Source of the DNA: Vreelandella sp042466685
Lineage (GTDB): Bacteria; Pseudomonadota; Gammaproteobacteria; Pseudomonadales; Halomonadaceae
NCBI RefSeq assembly: GCF_042466685.1
Contig: NZ_CP170448.1
Span: 1,860,001-1,924,000, forward strand
Direction of reading: 5' to 3'
DNA: 64,000 nucleotides
Under the pieces are notes generated by a model. That model searched no databases and was not told the DNA's origin. It worked only from the letters and a program-made list of their open reading frames with translations. This document shows, piece after piece, positions 43,683 to 53,652 of this stretch (positions are counted from its first letter, which is position 1; the number at the start of each line of letters is the position of its first letter). A program made the position numbers and the translations under genes.

Positions 43683-44585
43683 CTAGTCCCGGTAGCGACG
43701 GGTTAGGTCTCCATAGGCATCCACACGGCGATCACGCAGATAAGGCCAGATGCGGCGAGTATTTTCACTGCGTGCCATATCAAGGGTAACGACCAACTGC
43801 TCTGTCTCTTCCCCCGCATGGGCAAGTAGTTCACCCTGCGGCCCGCAGACAAAACTGCCGCCCCAAAACTGAATGCCATCGCCGACCCCGGAGTGATCCG
43901 CCTCAAAGCCAACCCGGTTGGCCACCAGTACGGGCAAGCCGTTGGCCACGCCGTGGGCGCGCTGAATCACTGTCCAAGCATCTTTTTGGCGGCGCTTCTC
44001 TTCCCCGTCGTCATTGGGATCCCAGCCGATCGCCGTGGGGTAGAGCAGCAGGTCGGCACCGGCCAGCGCCATCAGTCTGGCGGCTTCGGGGTACCACTGA
44101 TCCCAGCAGACCAAGACGCCGAGGCGACCCACGGATGTTTCGATCGGAGTAAAGCCTTCTCCACGGGCGCTGTCATGATCCCCCGGGGTGAAGTAAAACT
44201 TCTCATAAAACCCTGGGTCATCGGGAATATGCATCTTGCGATACTGGCCAACGCGGCCTTTGGCGCGGTCATAGACCACGGCGGTATTGTGGTAGAGCCC
44301 CGGTGCGCGGCGCTCAAATAGCGAGCCGACCAAGACAATATCCAGCTCTTTAGCGAGCGCCGCCAGGCGCTGGCCGGTCGGGCCATCCAAAGGTTCTGCC
44401 AAGTCAAACAGCGAAGGGTCTTCAAACTGGCAAAAATAGTGGGTGGCATGCAGTTCTTGAAGCAGCACCAGCTGCGCGCCTTGCTCAACGGCACTGCGAA
44501 TGCCTGCTTCACTGGCAGACAGGCTTTGGGCTTTGTCCGGCCACGCCGGTTGCTGCACAACAGCGACGGTTAGCGTTGTCGACAT
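43683..44585 (-). CDS. aguB: N-carbamoylputrescine amidohydrolase
   Basis: Nitrilase-superfamily enzyme that splits N-carbamoylputrescine to putrescine, ammonia and CO2. 300 residues from ATG 44585, preceded by AAAGGAG; the frame is open to 44633 inside aguA. Catalytic triad segments: Glu in LLQELHATHYF, Lys in YRKMHIPDDPGFYEKFYF, Cys in VLVCWDQWYPEAARL. Runs 10 bases behind aguA in one operon. Confidence 0.94.
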   Translation of the reverse strand: MSTTLTVAVVQQPAWPDKAQSLSASEAGIRSAVEQGAQLVLLQELHATHYFCQFEDPSLFDLAEPLDGPTGQRLAALAKELDIVLVGSLFERRAPGLYHNTAVVYDRAKGRVGQYRKMHIPDDPGFYEKFYFTPGDHDSARGEGFTPIETSVGRLGVLVCWDQWYPEAARLMALAGADLLLYPTAIGWDPNDDGEEKRRQKDAWTVIQRAHGVANGLPVLVANRVGFEADHSGVGDGIQFWGGSFVCGPQGELLAHAGEETEQLVVTLDMARSENTRRIWPYLRDRRVDAYGDLTRRYRD

Positions 44586-44595
44586 GGTGACTCCT

Positions 44596-45663
44596 TTAAC
44601 AAATGGCGGTCGTGGTAGGCGTGCCCCGGGCAAGCGTGCCTTTGGGAAGCTGCATGGTTAAACAGTGCAGGCTGCCATGTTGGCGAATAACGCTGACGCA
44701 CTCAATAGGGATGAGCGTATGCTCAGGAAAAGCAACCGCTAGCGCGCTCAGTGCGGTGACATCCGCCGGATCGCCGTAGGTAGGCACTAGTACGGCCTGA
44801 TTAATAATCAGAAAGTTGGCGTAGGTGGCGGGCAAGCGGTGGCCATCCTCAGGGTCAAAGCAAGCCTGGGGCCAGGGCAGAGGGATAAGGCGGTAGGGTT
44901 CGCCATTGCGCTGCCTGAAAGCCAGCAGCTCCTGCTCCATGGCCGCCAGGGCCGGGTAGTGCGGATCGTTGGGGTCATCGCAACGCACATAGGCGATAGT
45001 GGTTGGGTTGCAGAAGCGTGCCAGCGTATCGATGTGGCTGTCGGTATCGTCGCCCTCTAAATGGCCGTTGGCCAGCCACAGTACACGGTCGACGCCGAAG
45101 TCTTCGCCAAGCTGCGCTTCTATCTCTGCTCGGGATAGCGTGGGGTTGCGATTAGGGTTAAGCAGGCAGGCTTCTGTGGTAAGTAGGGTGCCTTCGCCGT
45201 CGGTTTCTATACCGCCGCCTTCAAGTACCAGATTTCGCGATGACACCGGGCAAGCCCAGGCACCCGCATCGGCCAGCCACTGGGTGAGACGGTTATCGTG
45301 CTCGGCAGGAAATTTACCGCCCCAGCCGGTGAAGGTGTAATCAAGCATCACACATTGGCCATCTTCATCGACCACGCTGATAGGGCCGTGATCCCGCGCC
45401 CAGGTATCGTCGGTGGGTGCGACAATAAGCTGCAGGCGTTCGCCGGGAACGCCGTAGGCCTCAAAAGTAGCGGCCAAGCGCTGCTTAGTAAGTTCATCAG
45501 GTACGCAAATCAACACGCGCTGATAGCCAGCGGTGGCCATCACAATGCGCTCGAGAGTGGCTTCGATGCGCGCAAGCAGTGGTGCCCAATCACCGTCTGG
45601 GCGTGGCCAAGTCAGTTGTATCCCATCCTGAGGATACCATTCGGGTAGCAAACGGTACGTCAT
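44596..45663 (-). CDS. aguA: Agmatine deiminase
   Basis: Hydrolyses agmatine to N-carbamoylputrescine and ammonia, first step of the agmatine route to putrescine. 355 residues of the peptidyl-arginine deiminase fold. Motifs: WPRPDGDW near the N-terminus, TDDTWARDHGPI, LEGGGIETDGEGTLL, GHLEGDDTDSHIDTLARF, and the C-terminal catalytic Cys in HGSLHCLTMQLP. Forms an operon with aguB. Confidence 0.95.
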   Translation of the reverse strand: MTYRLLPEWYPQDGIQLTWPRPDGDWAPLLARIEATLERIVMATAGYQRVLICVPDELTKQRLAATFEAYGVPGERLQLIVAPTDDTWARDHGPISVVDEDGQCVMLDYTFTGWGGKFPAEHDNRLTQWLADAGAWACPVSSRNLVLEGGGIETDGEGTLLTTEACLLNPNRNPTLSRAEIEAQLGEDFGVDRVLWLANGHLEGDDTDSHIDTLARFCNPTTIAYVRCDDPNDPHYPALAAMEQELLAFRQRNGEPYRLIPLPWPQACFDPEDGHRLPATYANFLIINQAVLVPTYGDPADVTALSALAVAFPEHTLIPIECVSVIRQHGSLHCLTMQLPKGTLARGTPTTTAIC

Positions 45664-45841
45664 AAAAGCGCAGCCCCACGGTCAGCAGTAAATCGGCGCA
45701 ATGTAGGGCGTGGCGGGGCAAGTTGCAAGCGTAACGTTTTATTCTGAACGCTCACGGCGAAGGTCGCTCTAATGGCCGTTTGAACATGCAGAGAGACTAA
45801 AAAAACCGTACCATGAGCGCTTATTGATAAGGAATGACGCC

Positions 45842-47083
45842 ATGCTTGATCGTTTGCCTTTCCTGGTGGGGCTGCGCTACGTGCGCGCTAAACGCCGGAA
45901 TCACTTTATTTCGTTTATTTCACTTACCTCAATGTTGGGGTTAATGCTGGGGGTCGCGGTACTTATTTTGGTGCTGTCGGTCATGAACGGCTTCGACCAT
46001 GAGCTGCGCACGCGTATTTTAGGCATGGTGCCCCACGCTAAAATCGAGTCCCGGGTGGGCATGGTCGAGTGGGAAACGTTAGCCGAAGAGCTGATGCAGC
46101 GCGAACGTGTCATCGGCGCAGCGCCCTATGTCGAACAGCAGGGCATGTTCTCGGTGGGCGGGCGTAATCAGGGCGCCATGGTTAATGGCATTAACCCTGA
46201 TTGGGAGGATCGGGTGTCGATTATTGGCGATCATATGCGCCAAGGCGAACTGAGCGATCTGGTTCCTGGTGAGTGGCATGTGGTGCTGGGCTCCATGCTG
46301 GCGCGTAACTTGGGCGTCGGGGTGGGGGATCGAGTGACACTGCTGGTACCTGAAGCATCGATTACCCCCGCCGGGGTCTTTCCCCGCTTAAAGCGCTTTA
46401 CCGTTAGCGGTATTTTTAGCGTCGGGGCTGAACTGGATGCCAATTTGGCCTACGCCAATATCGAAGATATGCAAACGCTTGCCCGGCTTGGCGATGCGGT
46501 CGGCGGGCTGCGTCTAGAGTTGGATGACCTGTTTGCAGCCAGCAGCGAAACCCAGGCGATTCTCAATGACCTTGGGCCGGAGTATCGGGGCAGCGACTGG
46601 ACGTTCTCTCAAGGCAATCTTTTCCAGGCGATACAGATGGAAAAGCGCATGATCGCGCTGCTGTTAACCGTCATCATTGCCGTGGCAGCATTTAATATCG
46701 TCTCGACGCTGGTGATGGTGGTGACCGATAAGCGTGCGGATATCGCCATTCTGCGTACCATCGGCGCTAAGCCGAGCTCGATTATGGGGATTTTTATTGT
46801 TCAGGGCATGGCCATCGGCTTTATTGGTATCGCCATTGGGGTGGCCGTGGGTGTGCTGCTGGCGCTGACCATTGCTGATCTGATTGGCTGGGTGGAAGGC
46901 ACGCTGGGGATCCAGTTCTTGGATGCAGGTGTCTACTTTATTAGCGATCTGCCTTCTCGGCTGCAGTGGAATGATGTCAGTCGCATTGTTTTGGCAGCCT
47001 TTGGTCTGACGTTCCTGTCGACACTCTATCCCGCTTGGCGGGCGGCAAAAGTTCAGCCAGCGGATGTATTGCGCTATGAATAA
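45842..47083 (+). CDS. lolC: Lipoprotein-releasing ABC transporter permease (LolC/LolE/LolF family)
   Basis: Inner-membrane permease that extracts lipoproteins and hands them to LolA. 413 residues from ATG 45842 (AAGGA at 45829-45833; a TTG at 45824 is less likely). Four membrane helices: one near residue 20-45 and three in the C-terminal FtsX domain (about 265-405); the large periplasmic domain lies between. It is followed by lolD and then by an unrelated minus-strand gene, so only one permease is encoded here, as in LolDF-type systems. A second permease elsewhere cannot be ruled out. Confidence 0.9.
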   Translation: MLDRLPFLVGLRYVRAKRRNHFISFISLTSMLGLMLGVAVLILVLSVMNGFDHELRTRILGMVPHAKIESRVGMVEWETLAEELMQRERVIGAAPYVEQQGMFSVGGRNQGAMVNGINPDWEDRVSIIGDHMRQGELSDLVPGEWHVVLGSMLARNLGVGVGDRVTLLVPEASITPAGVFPRLKRFTVSGIFSVGAELDANLAYANIEDMQTLARLGDAVGGLRLELDDLFAASSETQAILNDLGPEYRGSDWTFSQGNLFQAIQMEKRMIALLLTVIIAVAAFNIVSTLVMVVTDKRADIAILRTIGAKPSSIMGIFIVQGMAIGFIGIAIGVAVGVLLALTIADLIGWVEGTLGIQFLDAGVYFISDLPSRLQWNDVSRIVLAAFGLTFLSTLYPAWRAAKVQPADVLRYE

Positions 47084-47123
47084 TGGCTTCAGGAGCAATG
47101 ATTTCAGGAACCAGGATGACACG

Positions 47124-47867
47124 ATGTCTATGAATTCGACGCCTATCGATTCTTCGTCTACGAATACCCGGCAAGAAGCGGCGGTTATGCTTGATTGCCA
47201 AGCGCTGACACGAACCTATAGTGAGGGGCCCCAGGATCTGACGGTGCTGGACAAGCTCAATTTGCAGGTGCGCGCCGGGGAGCGTGTGGCTATCGTGGGT
47301 AGCTCGGGCTCGGGTAAAACAACGTTGCTCAATTTGCTGGGGGGGCTTGATCGCCCCAGTGAAGGCAGCGTCATAATCGCTGGTGAACCGCTGTCAGGGT
47401 TGAATGAGGCGGCACTGGGCAGCTTTCGCAACCGCTATATCGGATTTGTGTACCAGTTCCATCACTTGTTGGCGGAGTTCACTGCGCTTGAGAATGCGGC
47501 GTTGCCGCTGATAATTCGCGGTCAGTCAAAAAAGGCCGCCGAGAAGCGGGCTATGCAGATACTTGAGCGGGTAGGTATGCAGCCGCGGGCGGATCATAAA
47601 CCCGGTGAACTGTCCGGCGGGGAGCGCCAGCGGGTGGCGATTGCCCGTGCGCTGGTCACCGATCCTAGTCTGGTACTCATGGATGAGCCCACAGGCAATC
47701 TGGATCAAACCACGGCGGCGACTATTTTGGCACTCATGGATGAACTGGCCAAAGAGAGCGCCTGTGCATTCGTGATTGTGACCCACGACGTTAGCCTGGC
47801 GGCCCATCAAGACCGCGTGCTTAAACTGGATGCAGGTAAATTGGTCGAGCAGACACCGGCGCGTTAA
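47124..47867 (+). CDS. lolD: Lipoprotein-releasing ABC transporter ATPase LolD
   Basis: ATPase of the Lol exporter. 247 residues from ATG 47124 (AGGA at 47113-47116); an ATG at 47187 would give a protein nearer the usual 230. Walker A GSSGSGKTT, the LolD-typical YQFHHLLAEFTALEN, signature LSGGERQRVAIARAL, Walker B LVLMDEPTGNLD and switch His in VTHD are all visible. The upstream frame overlaps the end of lolC. Confidence 0.94.
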   Translation: MSMNSTPIDSSSTNTRQEAAVMLDCQALTRTYSEGPQDLTVLDKLNLQVRAGERVAIVGSSGSGKTTLLNLLGGLDRPSEGSVIIAGEPLSGLNEAALGSFRNRYIGFVYQFHHLLAEFTALENAALPLIIRGQSKKAAEKRAMQILERVGMQPRADHKPGELSGGERQRVAIARALVTDPSLVLMDEPTGNLDQTTAATILALMDELAKESACAFVIVTHDVSLAAHQDRVLKLDAGKLVEQTPAR

Positions 47868-47883
47868 CCGTCGGGTTCAATCA

Positions 47884-48441
47884 TTAAACCTTATCGTCAA
47901 ATTCAGCTTCTATCTGCGCACGCCGCTGCCGACGTATCTGGCGGCGGCGTTTCCAGTTATGGGAGACGTGCCAGCGCCAGATCAAGCGAATGCCAATATT
48001 GACCACGATGGCTAAGACTACCGCGGTTACCAACGAGCCGACGACCAGTGCCGGCATAATGTCGTGCATCTGTTCGGCGATCCAGCGTGTCGAAATGCGT
48101 GACGGGGCTTCCCGCACGGGCGCGCCCAGAATAAAAGTACCTATCCGGTAGTTACCGTAAAAAAATAGCGGCATCGTTAATGGATTAGTAATCCATACCA
48201 GGCCCACCGAGAGAGCTAAGTTGCAACGTGTAATACGAGCGCCCAGGGCTGCGACCACCATCTGAAAGGGGATGGGTAGCATCGCGCAAAACACACCCAC
48301 GCTAAAGGCATTGGCAACGCTTCGGCGAGTTAAAAGCCACAAACCCGGATCTGCAATCAGCGGTGCCATAAAGCGAAGCGAGCGCTGCTTCCTGATGGTG
48401 TCGGGTTTGGGCATGTAGCGCTGCAGGAACCTGCGCGGCAT
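47884..48441 (-). CDS. DUF2062 membrane protein
   Basis: 185-residue protein of the DUF2062 family, function unknown. Two or three hydrophobic segments (about 45-67, 75-95 and 131-155); the family motif WITNPLTMPLFFYGNYRIG is present near residue 83-101. Very basic C-terminus (RRRQIRRQRRAQ). Convergent with lolD (16-base gap) and divergent from comEC. It could be envelope related, but only by context. Confidence 0.82.
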   Translation of the reverse strand: MPRRFLQRYMPKPDTIRKQRSLRFMAPLIADPGLWLLTRRSVANAFSVGVFCAMLPIPFQMVVAALGARITRCNLALSVGLVWITNPLTMPLFFYGNYRIGTFILGAPVREAPSRISTRWIAEQMHDIMPALVVGSLVTAVVLAIVVNIGIRLIWRWHVSHNWKRRRQIRRQRRAQIEAEFDDKV

Positions 48442-48537
48442 GACGGATACTCTTACCTATCGATGTGGCCCATTATCCATATCGAGCTGCCTTTCGGCTA
48501 TGCTAGGCCATCAATGAAGTTCGCCAGGGAGAGTTCT

Positions 48538-50817
48538 ATGCGGTTAGGGGTTGCCATGCCAGCGGCGCTTTCGGCACTCGCCGGGGGCACTGTTGCCTGG
48601 TACAGCCACACCGCAGGGGTAACTCCCAACGCCTTTGGATGGGTATTGGTTGCTGCTTTGCTAGGCATGGGGTGGCGCCCGCGCATAGGCATATGGCTGC
48701 TAGTTGGTGCCTGGGTCTTCATTGGGGTACAAAAAGAGTGGGGGAGTCGTTTGCCTGCGGGGCTAGGCGGAGAAGATATTGCCGTGGAGGCAACCGTGTT
48801 GACTGCTCAGCCAGTGGGCAGTGCAACGCGCCTGCTGTTAAGCGTCGATAAGTGTCAAAGCGCTTTAATTATCAGGGGGCAACGGCCCAGCTGTTCGGCG
48901 CTCGGCAAGGTGCGCATAACCGCTTATAGCGATGCGCTATTTGAGCCCGGTGAGCAGTGGCAAATGACGCTTCGTTTGCGACCCCCCAGCGGCTTTGCCA
49001 ATCCTGATACCTTCAATTATGAGCAGTGGCTGTGGCGCGAAGGAATCCACGCTACCGGCTACCTGCGCCAGGAACCAGCGCCCGTTAGGCTCTCTCCCGC
49101 AGACCCCACGCTGCGCCAGCTTGCGCTGGATTTTTTAGCCCGCAAGCCCCTTGACGCACGAACCAAGCGCTGGTTGGCCGCGCTGACATTAGGCGATAGT
49201 GAACAGTTAACCCAAGATGACTGGTCGCTGCTGAACGCCACCGGTACCACGCATCTGGTGGTGATTTCAGGCTTGCATGTCGGGCTGGTGGCGTCATTTG
49301 TGCTAATGCTGGCCAAATTAGGCGCGCGTTTTACCACGCCCACCCACTGGCGCATGAGCACCTGGCCTTGGTGGTTGGCAGCGCTAGCCTGTGTGGGTTA
49401 CGCCACCCTTGCCGGGATGGCGCCGCCGGCCATGCGGGCGATGGTGATGACACTGGTCGGGCTGTGGGTGCTGAGTGGTCGGCATGCGCCGGGGCCTTGG
49501 CAAGGCTGGTGGCTGGCACTTGCGCTGGTACTGCTATTCGATCCATTGGCGCTGTGGCGTCCTGGAATGTGGCTATCGTTTATCGCCGTAGCGTGGTTGA
49601 TTATTATTTGGCAGGGGCGGAGCCGCCCCCAGGGTATCAAGGGCTGGTGCTGGGCGCTGGTGAGATCGCAACTGCTGCTAGCGCCGTTAATGGCCGCTGC
49701 GGTATTGGTGGCCTTTGGGCGGGTGGCGCCCGCCGCGCCATTGATCAATTTAGTTGCCGTGCCTTGGGTGAGTTCGGTGATGGTGCCCACGGCGCTGCTG
49801 GGGTGGTTGCTGTCACCCATCCCCTTGGCGGGAGAGGCGGTATGGTGGCTGTTTGAGCAGGCGCTGAGCGTGTTCAACCTGTTGCTGACGCTGGCTGTGC
49901 AGCACTGGCCCTTGTGGGAGCCTGACCGGCCATTAGCCTACCCGCTCGCCTTGGCGTTGTTGCTGCTGTCATTATGCTGGGGGCTACCTGCCGTGCCGCC
50001 CGGTTTACGGCTGACGGCTACTGCGCTGGTGGTGGCGCTGTCCTGGTGGCCGCTTTCGTCATCGCTGCCTCCCCATACGCTCAGTGTCAGCGTGCATGAC
50101 GTGGGGCAGGGGCAATTGATCGAGCTGCGTAGCGAAAACTATCGCCTTCTTTATGATACCGGGCCGCGCTTTCGCAGTGGTTTTATGCCTCTGGAGGCGC
50201 TTTGGTCGCCGGGGCAGAAGTTTGATCAAGTCATTGTTAGCCACGCTGATAATGATCATGCCGGCGGTATCGGTGCGTTGCTAGCCGATCATCAGGTCAA
50301 ACAGTGGCTGGCGCCTGCGGGTGAAGCACTGCCAGTTCCAAGTAGTAACTGCCAACGTGGCCAACACTGGGAGCGTGACGGCGTCAGCTACCGTATTCTC
50401 TGGCCCCCCGCAGGGAGTAACGATTTTTCTGCTAACGATCGCTCCTGCGTTCTTGAGGTGAGCGTTGGTGAGCAGCGGCTGCTGATTACGGGGGATGTGG
50501 GCACCGAGGTGGAGCGGCGCTTTCTGCGTGAGGTAGACCTGCCCGTTAGTGTTTTGGTGGCAGGGCACCATGGCAGTGGTACCAGTTCGGGCATCCAGTT
50601 TGTGCGCCATGCCTCACCTGAGCATGTGGTGTTCAGCGCGGGACGCGGTAACCCTTTTCACCATCCGGTCGATTCGGTGGTGCGCCGTTTTCGCCAGCAG
50701 GGAAGCTGTCTATGGAGCACGGCCCATGACGGAGCGCTGCGTTTTCGGCTAAACGCGGCCCAACCTATTCAGATTGAAACGATGCGACCAGTGCCAGGAC
50801 GACGCAACCAGTGTTGA
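48538..50817 (+). CDS. comEC: DNA internalization-related competence protein ComEC/Rec2
   Basis: Polytopic membrane channel thought to bring single-stranded DNA into the cytoplasm during natural transformation. 759 residues from ATG 48538, which has AGGGAG at 48526-48531; the frame is open to 48463. N-terminal DUF4131 region with membrane helices, ComEC core (about 200-480, HLVVISGLHVGLVASFVLML), and a C-terminal metallo-beta-lactamase domain (about 520-740) with VSHADNDHAGGIGALLADH. Full length and intact, so DNA uptake is plausible, though other com genes are not in view. Confidence 0.93.
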   Translation: MRLGVAMPAALSALAGGTVAWYSHTAGVTPNAFGWVLVAALLGMGWRPRIGIWLLVGAWVFIGVQKEWGSRLPAGLGGEDIAVEATVLTAQPVGSATRLLLSVDKCQSALIIRGQRPSCSALGKVRITAYSDALFEPGEQWQMTLRLRPPSGFANPDTFNYEQWLWREGIHATGYLRQEPAPVRLSPADPTLRQLALDFLARKPLDARTKRWLAALTLGDSEQLTQDDWSLLNATGTTHLVVISGLHVGLVASFVLMLAKLGARFTTPTHWRMSTWPWWLAALACVGYATLAGMAPPAMRAMVMTLVGLWVLSGRHAPGPWQGWWLALALVLLFDPLALWRPGMWLSFIAVAWLIIIWQGRSRPQGIKGWCWALVRSQLLLAPLMAAAVLVAFGRVAPAAPLINLVAVPWVSSVMVPTALLGWLLSPIPLAGEAVWWLFEQALSVFNLLLTLAVQHWPLWEPDRPLAYPLALALLLLSLCWGLPAVPPGLRLTATALVVALSWWPLSSSLPPHTLSVSVHDVGQGQLIELRSENYRLLYDTGPRFRSGFMPLEALWSPGQKFDQVIVSHADNDHAGGIGALLADHQVKQWLAPAGEALPVPSSNCQRGQHWERDGVSYRILWPPAGSNDFSANDRSCVLEVSVGEQRLLITGDVGTEVERRFLREVDLPVSVLVAGHHGSGTSSGIQFVRHASPEHVVFSAGRGNPFHHPVDSVVRRFRQQGSCLWSTAHDGALRFRLNAAQPIQIETMRPVPGRRNQC

Positions 50818-50889
50818 AGCGCGTCGCCATCAGGTAGAATTCCCCGCATTGCATACTATAGGCCCTTGGGTCTTCGGCCAGGAGCGCGT

Positions 50890-52626
50890 GTGACTGATTC
50901 AGGTTGGGTTATCTATAAACGGTTGTTGGGCTATGTAAAGCCGCATTGGCGTGCTTTTGCGCTGGCAGTGGTGGGGTTTGTGGTTTACGCAGCGTCGAGT
51001 ACCGCGCTGGCAGAAATGATGAAGCGTCTCATTGATGGCATTCAGAACCCCGATGCCGCTTTTCGGTTCTTTCTACCGCTGTTTGTCATTATTATGTTTT
51101 CCGCCCGGGGGGTAGGTACTTTTTTAAGCACCTACTTCATGGCCTATGTTGGCCGTTATGTGATCCATACACTGCGCTGTGATGTGTTTGCCCATCTGCT
51201 GCATCTACCCGGCTGGTTTTTTGACCACCACTCCAGCGGTCAACTGGTATCGCGGGTCACCTACCACGTTGAGCAAGTGGCGGGGGCGGCCACCAAGGCA
51301 GTGACGATTATTCTTCGTGAAGGCCTGTTCGTGGTTGGTCTGGTGCTCTATCTGCTGTGGACTAACTGGATGCTAACACTGCTGTTTTTGGGTGTGACGC
51401 CGATCATTGCCGTCGTGGTTAGCTACGTCAGTAAGCGCTTTAGGCGCATCTCAAAACGCATTCAGCACTCCATGGGCGATGTTACCCATATTGCCTCGGA
51501 AGCGCTGTCAGGCTACCGGGTAGTACGCACCCATGGTGCGGAGGCGTATGAAAAGCAGCGCTTTGAGCGGGTCAGTGAAGAGAACCGTCGCCAAAGCATG
51601 AAAGAGGCCATGACCCGTGCAGTCAGTTCTCCGGTCATTCTCATGCTGGTGGCTATCTCCATGGCCATACTGGTGTGGCTGGCCATGGCGCCCTCGTTGA
51701 TGGCCAATATGACCCCGGGGGAGTTCGTTGCTTTTATTACTGCAGCGGCGCTAATGATTAAGCCAGTGCGGCAGTTAACCGAGATTAACGGTGAAATTCA
51801 GAAAGGCTTGGCGGCGGCATCAGAACTTTTCGGCTTGCTGGATATGACTCCCGAACAGGATAGTGGTAAGCAAATTGCCAGCCGTTTAAGGGGGGATGTG
51901 GTGATTGATCATGTCAGCTTCCGTTACGCTGATGATCAGCCCGAAGTCCTGCACGATATCAATCTGCGCGTCGCACCGGGCGAGCTGGTGGCCATCGTCG
52001 GTCGTTCGGGAAGTGGCAAGTCCACCCTGGTTAGCCTGCTGCCACGTTTCTATCGGCCCAGCCAAGGCAGTATCCGTATTGATGGCATTAATCTCGATGA
52101 GTACGCACTGGGCCCGCTGCGCCAACAGATTGCGCTGGTATCCCAGCAGGTGACGCTATTTAACGCTTCCATTGCCGATAATATTGCCTACGGCGTGGCC
52201 AACCCTGATCCCCAGGCGATTCAAGCAGCTGCTGAAGCCGCCTACGCCCATGAGTTTATCGATAAGCTTCCCAATGGTTACGCCACCACCGTGGGTGAAA
52301 ATGGCGTGATGCTCTCCGGGGGCCAGCGTCAGCGGCTGGCGATTGCCCGGGCGATCTTCAAGGATGCGCCGCTGCTGGTGCTGGATGAGGCGACTTCAGC
52401 GTTGGATACTGAGTCTGAGCGCTATATTCAAAAAGCCCTGGAGCGGGTCTGTGAAGGACGGACTACCCTAGTCATCGCCCACCGTCTTTCTACCATTGAG
52501 CGGGCCGATCGAATCGTGGTGATGGATCAAGGGCGGATTATCGAAGAGGGGACGCATCAGGCGCTGCTGGAGGCCGACGGCGCCTACGCGGCGCTGCATC
52601 AGCTACAGTTTCAAGAAGTGCTATGA
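50890..52626 (+). CDS. msbA: Lipid A/phospholipid ABC exporter MsbA
   Basis: Homodimeric flippase that moves lipid A-core across the inner membrane. 578 residues from GTG 50890 behind AGGAG (50880-50884). Six-helix membrane domain (about 1-310), nucleotide-binding domain with Walker A VGRSGSGKSTL, signature LSGGQRQRLAIARA, Walker B LLVLDEATSALD and switch His in IAHRLSTIERA. Overlaps lpxK by four bases, the usual E. coli pairing. Confidence 0.96.
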   Translation: MTDSGWVIYKRLLGYVKPHWRAFALAVVGFVVYAASSTALAEMMKRLIDGIQNPDAAFRFFLPLFVIIMFSARGVGTFLSTYFMAYVGRYVIHTLRCDVFAHLLHLPGWFFDHHSSGQLVSRVTYHVEQVAGAATKAVTIILREGLFVVGLVLYLLWTNWMLTLLFLGVTPIIAVVVSYVSKRFRRISKRIQHSMGDVTHIASEALSGYRVVRTHGAEAYEKQRFERVSEENRRQSMKEAMTRAVSSPVILMLVAISMAILVWLAMAPSLMANMTPGEFVAFITAAALMIKPVRQLTEINGEIQKGLAAASELFGLLDMTPEQDSGKQIASRLRGDVVIDHVSFRYADDQPEVLHDINLRVAPGELVAIVGRSGSGKSTLVSLLPRFYRPSQGSIRIDGINLDEYALGPLRQQIALVSQQVTLFNASIADNIAYGVANPDPQAIQAAAEAAYAHEFIDKLPNGYATTVGENGVMLSGGQRQRLAIARAIFKDAPLLVLDEATSALDTESERYIQKALERVCEGRTTLVIAHRLSTIERADRIVVMDQGRIIEEGTHQALLEADGAYAALHQLQFQEVL

Positions 52627-53639
52627 GAACGCTGCCAGAGCGTTGGCTACAAGGCGCGTACCAGGGCAGTCGCTGGCTATCGCCGCTGAGGCCGTTAGGG
52701 GCGTTGTATCAGTGGGCCATGGCGCGGCGAGAACAAGCCTACCGGATTGGCAGCAAAGCCAGCTGGAAGGCGCCGGTGCCGGTGATTGTCGTGGGCAATA
52801 TCACCTTAGGGGGAACGGGTAAATCGCCGCTGGTGGCGTGGCTGGCTAGCTGGCTGGTGGCTCAAGGCTGGTCGCCAGGCATTGTAAGCCGCGGCTATGG
52901 TGGCAAGGCGTCGCGTTACCCGCTGCTGGTCACCGCCGCCACTAACGTGGCTGAAAGCGGCGATGAGCCGTTGATGCTGGCACAGCAGACGGGGCTGCCG
53001 GTGGTAGCGGATCCCCAACGTGTGCGGGGGGCTCAGGCACTGGTAGAGAGGGGCTGCGATATTATCCTTAGCGACGACGGTTTGCAGCATCTGGCCCTGG
53101 CACGGGATATTGAGCTGGTGGTTGTCGATGGTGCCCGTGGGTTAGGTAACGGGCGCTGCCTGCCTGCCGGACCGCTGCGCGAGACACCCACTCGATTACA
53201 GCGGGTTGATGCGGTGATCGTCAACGGTGACTTTCAGCCGCCGCTGCCGGTTGACTCGGCGCTTATGCCGTCAGCGATCACTATGCAGTTAGCACCGCTG
53301 GGCTGGCGCCGCCTGGCAGACGGTGAACGCTTTCCTCTCTCACCACTGCCGTTTACGCTGCCGGTGCACGCAGTGGCAGGTATCGGGCATCCCCAGCGCT
53401 TTTTTAAGACACTTTCCACCTTGGGGGTCGAGGGTGAGTGGCATCCGTTAGCCGATCACCAGCAGTTTAGTGCGGACGCGCTAAGCTTTGTAGATACCCG
53501 CCCAGTGATTATGACCGCCAAAGATGCCGTTAAGTGTTACACCCTGGCGCCGCCCAACAGTTGGGTATTAGACGTGGAAGCCACTCTTCCACCCGAATTT
53601 GAGCACTGGCTGGCAGCGCGGCTGTCGGCACTTTCATGA
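52623..53639 (+). CDS. lpxK: Tetraacyldisaccharide 4'-kinase LpxK
   Basis: Membrane-associated P-loop kinase that phosphorylates the 4' position of the lipid A disaccharide. 338 residues. Walker A NITLGGTGKSPLVAWLA (about 60-76), then GIVSRGYGGKASRYPLL and DIILSDDGLQHLALARDIEL with the DDGLQH catalytic motif. ATGA overlap with msbA. Confidence 0.95.
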   Translation: MRTLPERWLQGAYQGSRWLSPLRPLGALYQWAMARREQAYRIGSKASWKAPVPVIVVGNITLGGTGKSPLVAWLASWLVAQGWSPGIVSRGYGGKASRYPLLVTAATNVAESGDEPLMLAQQTGLPVVADPQRVRGAQALVERGCDIILSDDGLQHLALARDIELVVVDGARGLGNGRCLPAGPLRETPTRLQRVDAVIVNGDFQPPLPVDSALMPSAITMQLAPLGWRRLADGERFPLSPLPFTLPVHAVAGIGHPQRFFKTLSTLGVEGEWHPLADHQQFSADALSFVDTRPVIMTAKDAVKCYTLAPPNSWVLDVEATLPPEFEHWLAARLSALS

Positions 53640-53652
53640 AGGAGATATGCGC

